A DNA stretch of 40,889 bases, from the NCBI RefSeq assembly GCF_023701345.1, contig NZ_JAMPXE010000014.1, positions 1 through 40,889 on the forward strand, given 5' to 3'. Each line of letters begins with the position of its first letter. Within the stretch, counting starts at the first letter, position 1. The stretch is from Rhodoferax sp. GTDB taxonomy: Bacteria; Pseudomonadota; Gammaproteobacteria; Burkholderiales; Burkholderiaceae_C. This document shows positions 17,417 to 25,979 of this stretch, piece after piece. The notes under the pieces are model-generated. The model was not told the DNA's origin and did no database searches. It was given only the letters and a program-made list of their open reading frames with translations. The translations under genes were made by a program, and so were the position numbers.

Positions 17417-17926
17417 TCAAACCGGAGTCATGCCGCCGCTAAATTCCTGGGCACTGACCGTATCGACCGGCATCTGGCTCGGGTCCGGGCTCTTGTTGAG
17501 CAAAAGATGGAGCAAGTGCATGAATTCGGCTTGCTGCGCTGGCGACAGCGGCGCCAGGATGAGTTGTTGTGTTTTTTCCATGCGCGGAATGGTATCCAGC
17601 AAAAGCTGTTCACCCGCAGGCGTGAGTGACAGCAGGCGCACGCGCCGATCGCTTGGCGAGGCGTTGCGCGTCAGCAGGCCGCGCGCTTCCAGCCGGTCCA
17701 CCACGCCCGCGGTGGTGGAAGTGTCGAGCGCGATGTTGCGCGCCAGCGTGCGCTGGTCGAATCCCGGATGGTTGTGAACCATCTGCAGAGTGGCGTATTG
17801 CACCGGGGTGATGCCCAATTCGCCAATTTCATGGGTGAAGATGGCGACGGCCGCCTGGTGCAGGCGACGAATGGCGTGACCGGGCTGGGATTCAAGACTG
17901 ATTTTTTTCAAAGCTGTTGTTTTCAT
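17417..17926 (-). CDS. MarR family transcriptional regulator of the gentisate genes
   Basis: A 169-residue winged-helix regulator. ITPVQYATLQMVHNHPG is the classic MarR helix. TLARNIALDTSTTAGVVDRLEARGLL (about 60-85) holds the recognition helix, and RNASPSDRRVRLLSLTPAG is the wing. It is divergent from the 3-hydroxybenzoate hydroxylase gene. A palindrome lies in the shared promoter region at 18001-18014. The likely role is repression relieved by 3-hydroxybenzoate, gentisate or a related aromatic acid; the ligand is inferred from the neighbours. Confidence 0.9.
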   Translation of the reverse strand: MKTTALKKISLESQPGHAIRRLHQAAVAIFTHEIGELGITPVQYATLQMVHNHPGFDQRTLARNIALDTSTTAGVVDRLEARGLLTRNASPSDRRVRLLSLTPAGEQLLLDTIPRMEKTQQLILAPLSPAQQAEFMHLLHLLLNKSPDPSQMPVDTVSAQEFSGGMTPV

Positions 17927-17988
17927 TGGAAGATTTTAGGAAGACCTGGAGCTAGGGTTTTCACCTAGATTAAAAAACCAAGTTGATA

Positions 17989-18014
17989 ACTATACTAATC
18001 ATCAGTGTACTGAT
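17989..18014. promoter_or_regulatory. Divergent promoter and MarR operator of the gentisate cluster
   Basis: The palindrome ATCAGT-GT-ACTGAT is at 18001-18014. On the plus strand a good -10 box TATACT (17991-17996) would start transcription at about 18002, inside the palindrome. On the minus strand TATAGT (17994-17989) could serve the MarR gene. A single bound dimer would then block both directions. The flanks are strongly A+T-rich compared with the genes on either side. Confidence 0.62.
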
Positions 18015-18057
18015 TAAATTTGTTTTTCTACTCTTATTTTTTGATGGAGATCAACAC

Positions 18058-19260
18058 ATGAGCGACAAGCAGGAAAATTTGCCGGTTCTGGTGGCTGGTG
18101 GTGGCATTGGCGGTCTGGCGGCTGCGCTGGCCCTGGTGCGCCAGGGGTTTCGGGTGCAAGTGTTCGAGCAGGCGCCCGAGATTGGCGAGATCGGTGCCGG
18201 CATCCAGCTCGGCCCCAATGCGTTCCACGCTTTTGACGCGCTTGGTGTGGGTGACAAGACCCGCAGCCGCTCGGTGTTCACCGACTACATGGTGATGCAC
18301 GATGCGATCGATGCCTATCAGGTCGGCAAGATCGAAACCGGTGAGGCTTTTCGCAAGCGCTTTGGCAACCCCTACGCCGTGATCCACCGTGTGGACATCC
18401 ACAAGTCGCTGCTCGAAGGCGCCGTCGAAACCGGCAAGGTTGAATTCTTTACCAACACCCGCATCGAGAAGGTTGAGCAGGATGCCGACAGCGTGACCCT
18501 GACCGACCAGAACGGCAAGCAGTGGAAGGGTGTGGTCGTGATCGGTGCCGACGGTGGCAAGTCGGTGGTGCGCAAACAGTACGTGAACGACCCGCCGCGC
18601 GTCACCGGCCATGTGGTTTACCGCGCCGTGGTCGACAAGGCCGAATTCCCGAAAGACCTGCAGTGGAATGCTGCCAGCCTGTGGGCCGGCCCGAACTGTC
18701 ATCTGGTGCACTATCCGCTGCGTGGTGGCGAGCAGTACAACATCGTCGTGACCTTCCATAGCCGCGAGAAGGAAGAATGGGGCGTCACCGATGGCAGCAA
18801 GGAAGAAGTGGAAAGCTACTTCCAGGGCATCTGCCCGCAGGCGCGCCAGCTGATCGAATTGCCCAAGACCTGGAAGCGCTGGGCCACCGCCGACCGCGAG
18901 CCGATCGCGCAGTGGAGCTTTGGCCGTGCCACGATCCTCGGCGACGCCGCCCACCCGACCACCCAGTACATGGCGCAAGGCGCCTGCATGGCGCTCGAAG
19001 ACGCCGTCACCTTGGGCGAAGCGTTGCGCGTGACTGGCAACGACTGGGTCAAGGCGCTTGACCTGTACCAGCGTTCGCGCATCACCCGCACCGGCCGCAT
19101 CGTGCTGTCGGGGCGGGAAATGGGCCGCCTCTACCACGCCAAGGGCGTCGAGCGGCAGATCCGCAACTCGCTGTGGAAAGGGCGCACGCAAGAGCGTTTC
19201 TACGACGCGATCGAATGGCTGTACGGCTGGAACGTGACCAATTGCCTGGTGAAAGAGTAA
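18058..19260 (+). CDS. nagX: 3-hydroxybenzoate 6-monooxygenase (FAD-dependent)
   Basis: A 400-residue flavoprotein of the p-hydroxybenzoate hydroxylase superfamily that uses NAD(P)H and O2 to convert 3-hydroxybenzoate to gentisate. Motifs: the dinucleotide-binding GGGIGGLAAA (14-23), the DG motif VVVIGADGGKSVVR (about 156-169) and the GD motif ATILGDAAHPTTQYMAQGACMALEDA (near residue 300). The ATG at 18058 follows GGAGA; an in-frame start at 17983 would add a hydrophobic leader and is rejected. Salicylate hydroxylase-like enzymes share this fold. The substrate is inferred from the immediately downstream gentisate genes. Confidence 0.88.
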   Translation: MSDKQENLPVLVAGGGIGGLAAALALVRQGFRVQVFEQAPEIGEIGAGIQLGPNAFHAFDALGVGDKTRSRSVFTDYMVMHDAIDAYQVGKIETGEAFRKRFGNPYAVIHRVDIHKSLLEGAVETGKVEFFTNTRIEKVEQDADSVTLTDQNGKQWKGVVVIGADGGKSVVRKQYVNDPPRVTGHVVYRAVVDKAEFPKDLQWNAASLWAGPNCHLVHYPLRGGEQYNIVVTFHSREKEEWGVTDGSKEEVESYFQGICPQARQLIELPKTWKRWATADREPIAQWSFGRATILGDAAHPTTQYMAQGACMALEDAVTLGEALRVTGNDWVKALDLYQRSRITRTGRIVLSGREMGRLYHAKGVERQIRNSLWKGRTQERFYDAIEWLYGWNVTNCLVKE

Positions 19261-19330
19261 CCCCTTTTCCGGCTGACGCCGCTCTTGGCACAACCACCAC
19301 TGCACATCGCTTTATACATAGGAAAACACC

Positions 19331-20386
19331 ATGCAAGACCAAGACCGTTTTGACACCCTGGGCCGCCTCGAAGACCTGCCGCAGGATTACCGCGACGAAC
19401 TCAGCAGCAAGAACCTGGTGCCGCTGTGGCCCAGCCTGCGCGCCGTGCTGCCACCCGGCACGCCCGCACGAAAAACCCAGCCCACTTACTGGCCTTATGC
19501 CGCGATCAAACCCTTGCTGCTCAAGGCGGGCGAGTTGACCCCGATCGAAAAAGCCGAGCGCCGCGTGCTGGTGCTGGCCAACCCCGGCCACGGCCTGGAA
19601 AAAATGCAGGCCAGCGCGGCCATGTACCTGGGCATGCAACTGCTGTTGCCCGGTGAACTGGCGCCGCCGCATCGGCACACGCCCAACGCGGTTCGCATGG
19701 TGGTCGAAGGCGAGGGCGCCTGGACCCTGGTGAATGGCGAAAAATGCCCGATGCAGCGCGGCGACCTGATCCTGACCCCCACCGGCCTGTGGCACGAGCA
19801 CGGCCACGACGGCGAGCAACCGGTGATCTGGCTCGACGTGCTGGACTTGCCCCTGGTCTATTACATGGAGGCCTCCTACCATGTTGAAGGCCCAAGCCAG
19901 GCCGTGAAAGCCGGCGAGGGCGTCAAGTCGTACGCACGCGGTGGTCTGCGCCCGAGTCCGGTGTTCGAGCGCTCGAACCAGGCCTACCCGATGCTGCGTT
20001 ACCCCTGGGAAGATGCGCGCGCCGCGCTGCTGGAGATGGCCTCGGACGCGTTTGCTGCCGAGGCGGTTCAGATCACGTATATGCAACCCGAAACCGGCGC
20101 GGACGCGCAAAACATCCTGGGCTTTTACGCCCTGATGCTGCGCCCGGGCCAGACGCTGAGCCTGCCCGCCCGTTCGCCAGCCCAGGTCTTCCATGTGATC
20201 GAAGGCCAGGTGAAAGCCAGCATCGTGGACAGCAGCTTCACCCTGTCGGAAGCCGACACCTGCTGCGCCCCCGGCTACGAAAAAGTGACGCTGAGCAACT
20301 TGTCGGCCGTGCAATCCGCGTTTGTTTTCATTGCCGACGAATCGCCCCTGCACCGCAAGCTCGGTGTCTATGAAAATCGCGGCTAA
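19331..20386 (+). CDS. nagI: Gentisate 1,2-dioxygenase
   Basis: A 351-residue bicupin ring-cleavage enzyme that opens gentisate to maleylpyruvate using Fe(II) and O2. The iron-binding cupin motif is PPHRHTPNAVRMVVEGEG (His114, His116). The second half of the site is TPTGLWHEHGHDG (His155, His157, His159). The second cupin repeat lies at about 270-340 (PAQVFHVIEGQVKASI). AGGAAAA precedes the ATG. It is the second gene of the operon, 70 bases after the hydroxylase gene. Confidence 0.95.
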   Translation: MQDQDRFDTLGRLEDLPQDYRDELSSKNLVPLWPSLRAVLPPGTPARKTQPTYWPYAAIKPLLLKAGELTPIEKAERRVLVLANPGHGLEKMQASAAMYLGMQLLLPGELAPPHRHTPNAVRMVVEGEGAWTLVNGEKCPMQRGDLILTPTGLWHEHGHDGEQPVIWLDVLDLPLVYYMEASYHVEGPSQAVKAGEGVKSYARGGLRPSPVFERSNQAYPMLRYPWEDARAALLEMASDAFAAEAVQITYMQPETGADAQNILGFYALMLRPGQTLSLPARSPAQVFHVIEGQVKASIVDSSFTLSEADTCCAPGYEKVTLSNLSAVQSAFVFIADESPLHRKLGVYENRG

Positions 20387-20432
20387 ACGCCAACTCAGTT
20401 ACTCCTCACTTACTTTTTTGACAGACAACACC

Positions 20433-21134
20433 ATGACCCAATACCTCTGGAACCCGCCCGCCGTTCAATCCCTGCCCGTTCGTGGCAAGAACGAGCGTTT
20501 GCCGATCAACCGGCTGTTTTTTGTCGGCCGCAACTACCACGCCCACGCGGTGGAAATGGGCCGCCCGGTTGACAAGACGGTCGAGCGCCCGTTCTACTTC
20601 ACCAAGTCCCGCGATACCCTGGTGGACAGCGGCGCCACCGTGGCTTACCCGCCCGAGACCAAGAACTACCATTTCGAGATGGAAATGGTGGTGGTGATCG
20701 GCAAGCCGGGCTTTCGCGTCAAGGCCGAAGATGCGCATGAGCTCATTTATGGCTACGCCACCGGCCTCGACATGACGCGCCGCGACCTGCAACTGGTGGC
20801 GCGCGACAAGGGCCGTCCCTGGGATCTGGGCAAGGACGTCGAGCAGTCGTCGGTCTGCTCCGAAGTGGTGCCGATGGCTGGTGTCATCATCGACAAGGGC
20901 GAAATCGCGCTTGAGGTAAATGGCGAAACCAAGCAGAAGTCCGATGTCGACAAACTGATCTGGAATGTGCGTGAAATCATTGCCGACCTGTCGCTGTTCT
21001 ACCACCTGCAACCCGGTGACCTGATTTACACCGGCACCCCCGAAGGCGTGGGCGCAGTCGTGGTGGGCGACAAGATCACCGGCCATGTGGCCGGCGTTGG
21101 CGAAGTGGCCCTGACCGTTGGCCCGGCAGAGTAA
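20433..21134 (+). CDS. nagK: Fumarylpyruvate hydrolase (FAH family)
   Basis: A 233-residue fumarylacetoacetate hydrolase-family enzyme that splits fumarylpyruvate into fumarate and pyruvate, the last step of the gentisate pathway. FVGRNYHAHAVEMG, RPFYFTKSRDTLVDSG and the metal-binding FEMEMVVVIG (acidic ligands) are present, as are YGYATGLDMTRRDLQ and YTGTPEGVGAVVVGD. The ATG at 20433 gives the standard family length; the frame extends upstream into nagI, but that stretch is unrelated. No strong ribosome site is seen. Confidence 0.93.
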   Translation: MTQYLWNPPAVQSLPVRGKNERLPINRLFFVGRNYHAHAVEMGRPVDKTVERPFYFTKSRDTLVDSGATVAYPPETKNYHFEMEMVVVIGKPGFRVKAEDAHELIYGYATGLDMTRRDLQLVARDKGRPWDLGKDVEQSSVCSEVVPMAGVIIDKGEIALEVNGETKQKSDVDKLIWNVREIIADLSLFYHLQPGDLIYTGTPEGVGAVVVGDKITGHVAGVGEVALTVGPAE

Positions 21135-21144
21135 ATTCCCGGCC

Positions 21145-21783
21145 ATGAAGCTCTACAACTTTTTCCGTAGCGGGACTTCGCACCGCTTGCGCATTGCCCT
21201 GAACCTCAAAGGTTTGCAGACTGAGTACGTGGCGGTGGACCTGCGCACCGAGCAGCACCTCAAGGACGAGTTCAAGGCGGTCAATCCGCAAATGCTGGTG
21301 CCGGCGCTGGCCGTCGACGGCAAGGTGCTGATCCAGTCGCCGGCCATCATCGAGTGGCTCGAAGAAACCCATCCGACGCCGGCGCTGCTGCCGACCGATG
21401 CCGATGACCGCGCCCATGTGCGGGCGCTGGCGGCGCTGGTGGGTTGCGACATCCATCCCGTCAACAACCGCCGCATTCTGGAATACCTGCGCAAAACCCT
21501 GAGTGCGGACGAAGCGGCGGTCAACGCCTGGTGTGCCACCTGGATCACGGCCGGCTTTGACGCCTATGAAGCCCTGCTGGCTGCGGACACAAAGCGTGGC
21601 AGTTTCAGTTTTGGCAATACGCCGACGATTGCCGACGTGTACCTGATCCCGCAGGTGGAGAGCGCACGCCGTTTCAAGGTGGACCTGAGCCGCTGGCCCC
21701 GCATCAGCGCGGTGGACGCGGCTTGTGCCGAACTGGATGCGTTCAAAAATGCGGCACCGCTGGTGCAGCCGGACGCGGGTTGA
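21145..21783 (+). CDS. nagL: Maleylpyruvate isomerase (zeta-class glutathione S-transferase)
   Basis: A 212-residue zeta-class GST that isomerises maleylpyruvate to fumarylpyruvate with glutathione. The diagnostic N-terminus is LYNFFRSGTSHRLRIALNLKG, with the SGTSHR stretch in place of the usual SSCS glutathione-activating motif. Further features are VNPQMLVPAL and QSPAIIEWLEETHP in the GSH site, and GCDIHPVNNRRILEYL in the C-terminal helical domain. It starts 10 bases after the nagK stop. The enzyme sits between the dioxygenase and hydrolase steps in the pathway. Confidence 0.93.
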   Translation: MKLYNFFRSGTSHRLRIALNLKGLQTEYVAVDLRTEQHLKDEFKAVNPQMLVPALAVDGKVLIQSPAIIEWLEETHPTPALLPTDADDRAHVRALAALVGCDIHPVNNRRILEYLRKTLSADEAAVNAWCATWITAGFDAYEALLAADTKRGSFSFGNTPTIADVYLIPQVESARRFKVDLSRWPRISAVDAACAELDAFKNAAPLVQPDAG

Positions 21784-21858
21784 TTGGTATCCATTTTTTT
21801 TTATAACCATGGACCTGTTGACCGCGTGCCACGGGTCCGAAAACATCAGGAGTCTTTC

Positions 21859-22833
21859 ATGAAATTTGTTAAATCCTTGCACATTCTGGCTGCTGCGGTA
21901 GTCCTCACAACGACAGCCTTTGGCGTCAGCGCGCAGGCCCTGAAGCTCGGCCACATCACGCCGCCCACCCACGTCTGGCACCAGGTGTCGGAAAAAATCG
22001 CCACCGACCTGGACAAGGCCTCGGGCGGCAAAATGAAGATGGCTGTCAGCCCGCTGCAAAAGCTCGGCAACGAAGCCCAGATGATCAATTTGATGCAGGC
22101 TGGCGCGCAGCAGTTTGGCGTCTTTACCGTGGGTGGCCTGTCCAACCGCGAAGAATCCCTGCTGGGCTGGTCACTGCCCTATGTGTTCAAGGATGTGGCA
22201 CACGCCACCCGCGCCGCCGCTACCCCGGCTGCCCAGGAAATGCTCAAGCGCCTGGATCAGCATGGGCTGGTCGGTCTGGGCTACACCTTTGCCGGCATGC
22301 GCCATGTGTTGTCCCTGCAGCCGGTCACGTCTGCCAAAGACCTGGCCAACAAAAAGGTGCGTTCCTTCCCGAGCCCGATCTACAACGACTGGTGGACCGC
22401 CAACGGTGCGGCACCAACCGCGATGCCCCTGTCTGAAGTGGCGCCTTCCCTGACGACCAAGCTGCTCGACGCGGTCGACGTGGACCTGGACGCGCTGGTG
22501 GGCCTGAAGTTTCACCAGCAGGCACCCAACCTGACCCTGACCAACCACATGGCTTTCCCGGCCGTGATTGTGGTGTCCAAAAAATGGTGGGCAACCCGCA
22601 GCGATGCCGACCGTGCCATGATCACCAAGGTGGTCAAGGATGCCGAAAAGTGGGGTTACCAGACCGCCATTGACGCGGATGTGAACAACCTCAAGAAGGC
22701 GACGGCCGACGGCGCTAAGGTCATCCCGTTCGACATCAAGTCGTTCCAGGCCGTGGGTGGCACGGTGCGTGACAAGTACACCGCCAAGAATCCTTTGATT
22801 GCCGACTTTTACAAGCAAGCCAAAGACCTGTAA
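21859..22833 (+). CDS. TRAP transporter substrate-binding protein (DctP family)
   Basis: A 324-residue periplasmic binding protein with a cleaved-type signal peptide (MKFVKSLHILAAAVVLTTTAFGVSAQA). The DctP features are LKLGHITPPTHVWHQVSEKIATDL, the EAQMINLMQAGAQQFGV region, and NKKVRSFPSPIYNDWWTANGAAPTAMPLSEV, which includes the conserved ligand-contacting Arg. CAGGAG precedes the ATG. It sits directly after the gentisate pathway genes, and its permease genes follow. It probably binds 3-hydroxybenzoate, gentisate or a related aromatic acid; the ligand is inferred. Confidence 0.92.
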   Translation: MKFVKSLHILAAAVVLTTTAFGVSAQALKLGHITPPTHVWHQVSEKIATDLDKASGGKMKMAVSPLQKLGNEAQMINLMQAGAQQFGVFTVGGLSNREESLLGWSLPYVFKDVAHATRAAATPAAQEMLKRLDQHGLVGLGYTFAGMRHVLSLQPVTSAKDLANKKVRSFPSPIYNDWWTANGAAPTAMPLSEVAPSLTTKLLDAVDVDLDALVGLKFHQQAPNLTLTNHMAFPAVIVVSKKWWATRSDADRAMITKVVKDAEKWGYQTAIDADVNNLKKATADGAKVIPFDIKSFQAVGGTVRDKYTAKNPLIADFYKQAKDL

Positions 22834-22898
22834 TGAGCAGAGCGGGGAGCGAACGCAGTTTTCTTTCCGCTTGTCGTCCCCCCTGAAGGAGCACTGGC

Positions 22899-23396
22899 AT
22901 GTACCAGACCATTCAAAAAATTGACCAATCCCTGGCCCGGGCCGAGCAGGTGCTGGTCATCGCCCTGACTGCGGGTATTGCCGGCATCATGATGACGCAG
23001 GTGGTGATGCGCTATTTTTTCAGCGCCCCGATTTTCTGGGCCGAGGAAATCTCGGTGCAGCTGCTGGTGTTTGTGACCTTGTTCGGCCTGTCTTTGCTGG
23101 TGCAGCGCGTGCAACTGGTCACCATCGATTTCCTGCCCCGTGCCTTGTCCGACCGTGCGCGCCATGCCCTGCTGGCCGTTCTGGGTCTTGTGATGCTGGT
23201 CTTGCTGGTGTTCCTGGCCAAGCTCGGCTGGGAATGGGTCAACCGTGCCGATGTCCGTCTGGAACTGGGGGCCACCACACAACTGCCGCGCTGGTACAAC
23301 TTCTCGGCCCTGCCGCTGGCTTTTGCCATCATGGCTTTCCACCAATTTGCCGCCATCCTGCGCGATCTGCGCGCCTTGTTCGGAGTTGCCAAGTGA
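22899..23396 (+). CDS. TRAP transporter small permease (DctQ family)
   Basis: A 165-residue membrane protein with four predicted helices at about 21-40, 53-72, 92-112 and 135-155. The DctQ signature region is FFSAPIFWAEEISVQLLVFVTLFGLSLLVQR. AAGGAG lies upstream of the ATG. Its stop overlaps the GTG start of the large permease (GTGA), so the two membrane subunits are translationally coupled. It bridges the binding protein and the large subunit. Confidence 0.92.
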   Translation: MYQTIQKIDQSLARAEQVLVIALTAGIAGIMMTQVVMRYFFSAPIFWAEEISVQLLVFVTLFGLSLLVQRVQLVTIDFLPRALSDRARHALLAVLGLVMLVLLVFLAKLGWEWVNRADVRLELGATTQLPRWYNFSALPLAFAIMAFHQFAAILRDLRALFGVAK

Positions 23397-24670
23397 TCAC
23401 CCTGATTGTCTTTTTTGGCCTGCTGTTCGCCGGTCTGCCGATTGTGGGCACCATCCTGGTCGGCGCGCTGACCTTCATGCTGACCAACGATTTGTCGGTG
23501 CTCTATGACTCGATTCCGATCCAGTTCTATGGCGCGCTGGAAATCAACAGCCTGCTGGCCATTCCGCTGTTTCTGCTGGTCGGCGAAATCATGAACAAGG
23601 CGGGTCTGACCCAGCGCCTGATCGCGGTGGCCGAGGTGCTGGTGGGCAGCATGAAGGGCGGCCTGGCTTATGCCAATTTGTTCACCAATGCCATGGCGGC
23701 GTCCATTCTGGGTTCGGCCGTGGCGCAGATCGGTGTCATGAGCAAGGTGATGATTCCGGCCATGGAACGCATGGGTTACAACCGCGCGTTTTCGGGCGCG
23801 GTCACGGTGTCGGCCGGCTTGCTGGGCCCGATCATTCCGCCGTCGATGCTGATGATCATTTACGGCGTGGTGGCGGTTCAGCCCATTGCCCCGCTGTTCA
23901 TTGCTGGCATTGTGCCGGGCATGCTGATTGTGGTGGCTTTGGCGCTGGTGATCTTTGCCCATAATTTTTTCGGTCCGGGTTTGCCGGCAGGCACCCGCAG
24001 CGGCCGCTCGGCATCCGTCAAGGTGCTGCTCGAAGGCCTGGTGCCCGCCGTCATTCCGGTGGTGGTGATCGCCGGCATCATGCTGGGGGTCATGACACCG
24101 ACTGAATCAGGTGCGGTGGCCTCCATCATCTCGCTGGTGCTGGGTTTTGTTTACCGCGAGATCAGGGTGCGTGATCTGGGCAAGATCCTGCTGGACGTCG
24201 CCACCAACACCGCCACCATTACCGGCTTGATCGCCGCCGCTTCGGTGCTGAGCTGGGTGCTGGCCTTTCAGGGCGTGCCCGATCTGGTGGTGGCCTACAT
24301 GCAGGGGCTGACCGATTCGCCTTTTGTCTTCCTGTTGCTGGTGATCGTCATGATGCTGATTCTGGGCATGTTCCTGGAAAGCATCAGCGTGCTGATCGTG
24401 ACGGTGCCGCTGCTGATGCCGGTGGTGACCACGCTCGGGATCGACCCGATCCACTTTGGCGTGGTGTGCACGCTGGCCACCGTGATTGGCCTGGTGACGC
24501 CGCCGGTGGGGCCGGGCCTGTACATCGCGATGGTGCAGGCTGACATTCGCATGGGTGCGCTGTTCAAGGCCACCATTCCCTTCCTGGCCGCGGTGATGCT
24601 GGTACTGGTGCTGATTGCCGCCGTGCCCGCGCTGTCAACCTGGCTGCCCGCATTGGTGTCATCAAAATGA
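23393..24670 (+). CDS. TRAP transporter large permease (DctM family)
   Basis: A 425-residue polytopic membrane protein that forms the Na+-coupled transport channel. Typical DctM stretches: LLAIPLFLLVGEIMNKAG, LGSAVAQIGVMSKVMIPAM, GAVTVSAGLLGPIIPPS and GLVTPPVGPGLYIAM. The GTG at 23393 overlaps the small-subunit stop; the much longer open frame from 23234 is not membrane-like before this point and is rejected. It completes a three-gene TRAP system likely to import the substrate of the gentisate pathway. Confidence 0.93.
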   Translation: MITLIVFFGLLFAGLPIVGTILVGALTFMLTNDLSVLYDSIPIQFYGALEINSLLAIPLFLLVGEIMNKAGLTQRLIAVAEVLVGSMKGGLAYANLFTNAMAASILGSAVAQIGVMSKVMIPAMERMGYNRAFSGAVTVSAGLLGPIIPPSMLMIIYGVVAVQPIAPLFIAGIVPGMLIVVALALVIFAHNFFGPGLPAGTRSGRSASVKVLLEGLVPAVIPVVVIAGIMLGVMTPTESGAVASIISLVLGFVYREIRVRDLGKILLDVATNTATITGLIAAASVLSWVLAFQGVPDLVVAYMQGLTDSPFVFLLLVIVMMLILGMFLESISVLIVTVPLLMPVVTTLGIDPIHFGVVCTLATVIGLVTPPVGPGLYIAMVQADIRMGALFKATIPFLAAVMLVLVLIAAVPALSTWLPALVSSK

Positions 24671-24727
24671 CCCCGCATCCTGACCACTTTTCCGGGCGCA
24701 TTGTCCCGACCCCTAGGAGCTACCAAA

Positions 24728-25276
24728 ATGGCTAATCCATCGTCTTCCACGGCTCATAGTGAGCCCATCCAGGACTTCTCGCACTGCCATGACGGCATCG
24801 TGAGCAAACTTGAGATGTTGGGCGAGTTGCCCGATCTGCTGGCGCCGGCAGCCCGTGCGCGCAACATTGCCGAGAATGCCGTGGCATTTTTTCAGGTGGC
24901 GATTTTCGAACATCACCAGGACGAAGAGCGCGAACTGTTTCCCGCCGTGTTGGCCAGTGCCGAACCTGGCGAAGAAATGGCACAGGTCAAGGCCATGGTC
25001 AAGCGCCTGACAGACGAGCATCGGGAACTGGAGGGCTTGTGGAAACAGCTTGAATCCGGGCTGAAAAAATTGGCCAAAGGACAGGCCAGTGACATCAATG
25101 TGGCCGAAATCCAGCGGCTGGTGACGCAATACAAGGCCCACGCAAGCTACGAGGAAACAGAGTTCCTGCCGCTGTCGCAAACCATTCTGGGGCGCAATGC
25201 CAACCACATGTCCGCGCTGGGTTTGTCGCTGCACATGCGACATACGCCGGTCAATGTCAACGCCACCTACATTTGA
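24728..25276 (+). CDS. Hemerythrin HHE domain protein
   Basis: A 182-residue cytoplasmic protein with a diiron four-helix hemerythrin-like pattern: FSHCHDGIVSKLE (about 16-28), FEHHQDEERELFP (about 61-73), DEHRELEGLWKQLE (about 98-111) and YKAHASYEETEFLPL (about 137-151). These provide the His and Glu/Asp ligands for two irons. Roles in the family include oxygen or nitric oxide binding and iron-sulfur repair. AGGAG precedes the ATG. It lies 57 bases after the TRAP genes in the same direction and may be co-expressed with two oxygen-consuming enzymes, but the link is unproven. Confidence 0.9.
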   Translation: MANPSSSTAHSEPIQDFSHCHDGIVSKLEMLGELPDLLAPAARARNIAENAVAFFQVAIFEHHQDEERELFPAVLASAEPGEEMAQVKAMVKRLTDEHRELEGLWKQLESGLKKLAKGQASDINVAEIQRLVTQYKAHASYEETEFLPLSQTILGRNANHMSALGLSLHMRHTPVNVNATYI

Positions 25277-25303
25277 GGTCGGCTGACTTCACTGAGGCAG
25301 CGT

Positions 25304-25900
25304 TCAGTGGAAGAGCAGCATGCCCGCCAGTGTCCACATGGTCAGTGCAATCAGCGCGTCCAGCACGCGCCAGGCCAGCACTGTTTCAAACAGCGGGGCC
25401 AGAAAACGGGCGCCAAAGCCCAGTGCGGCAAACCAGCACAGGCTGGCGCTGGCGGCGCCGGCGCCAAAGACCCAGCGCCCCGGGTCGGGCCGCTGGTTGG
25501 CAATGGCGCCCAGCAGCACCACGGTGTCCAGGTACACATGCGGGTTCAAAAAGGTAAAGGCAAAACAGGCCGCCATGGCCGTCGCCAGTGTGGCCCCTTC
25601 GCCATGGTTTAAATGCATGGGTTTGCCTTGCCAGGCGCGCCGCGCTGCCAGCACACCATAAGCCGCCAAAAACAGGGCGCCACCAAAACGCGTGAGGCTC
25701 ATCAGGAAGGCGTTGTCGCGTATCAGCAGGCCGGCGCCAGCAATGCCCGCCAGGATCAGCAGCGCGTCTGACAGCGCACAAAAGAGCACCAGTGGCAGCA
25801 CATGCTGGCGCAGGATGCCCTGGCGCAGCACATAGGCGTTTTGCGAGCCGATGGCCACGATCAGTGCCAGTCCGGTGGCAAAACCTTCGACAAAATCCAT
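25304..25900 (-). CDS. LysE/ArgO family amino-acid exporter
   Basis: A 198-residue inner-membrane protein with about six helices. Family features: GFATGLALIVAIGSQNAYVLRQGI at the N-terminus and FAFTFLNPHVYLDTVVLLGAI in the middle (the NPHVYLD motif). Members export basic amino acids such as arginine or lysine. The ATG at 25900 is chosen because the upstream 57 residues of the open frame are not membrane-like. The stop forms part of a short hairpin (CACTGA 25290-25295 with TCAGTG 25304-25309). No LysG-type regulator lies next to it. Confidence 0.9.
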   Translation of the reverse strand: MDFVEGFATGLALIVAIGSQNAYVLRQGILRQHVLPLVLFCALSDALLILAGIAGAGLLIRDNAFLMSLTRFGGALFLAAYGVLAARRAWQGKPMHLNHGEGATLATAMAACFAFTFLNPHVYLDTVVLLGAIANQRPDPGRWVFGAGAASASLCWFAALGFGARFLAPLFETVLAWRVLDALIALTMWTLAGMLLFH

Positions 25901-25979
25901 GCTCAAGTCAAGTGCAGGCGCACGGTCAAGACGCGGCCCGGCAAGCTCTCGGATGATGTCACTTCCAGCAGCCAGCCGT

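Noticed and set aside
18034-19305. 423-residue minus-strand frame opposite the hydroxylase
   Set aside because: Its composition and lack of family motifs show it is a high-GC shadow of nagX.
25290-25309. Possible bidirectional terminator between the hemerythrin and LysE genes
   Set aside because: The six-base stem overlaps the LysE stop and has no T-run on either strand.
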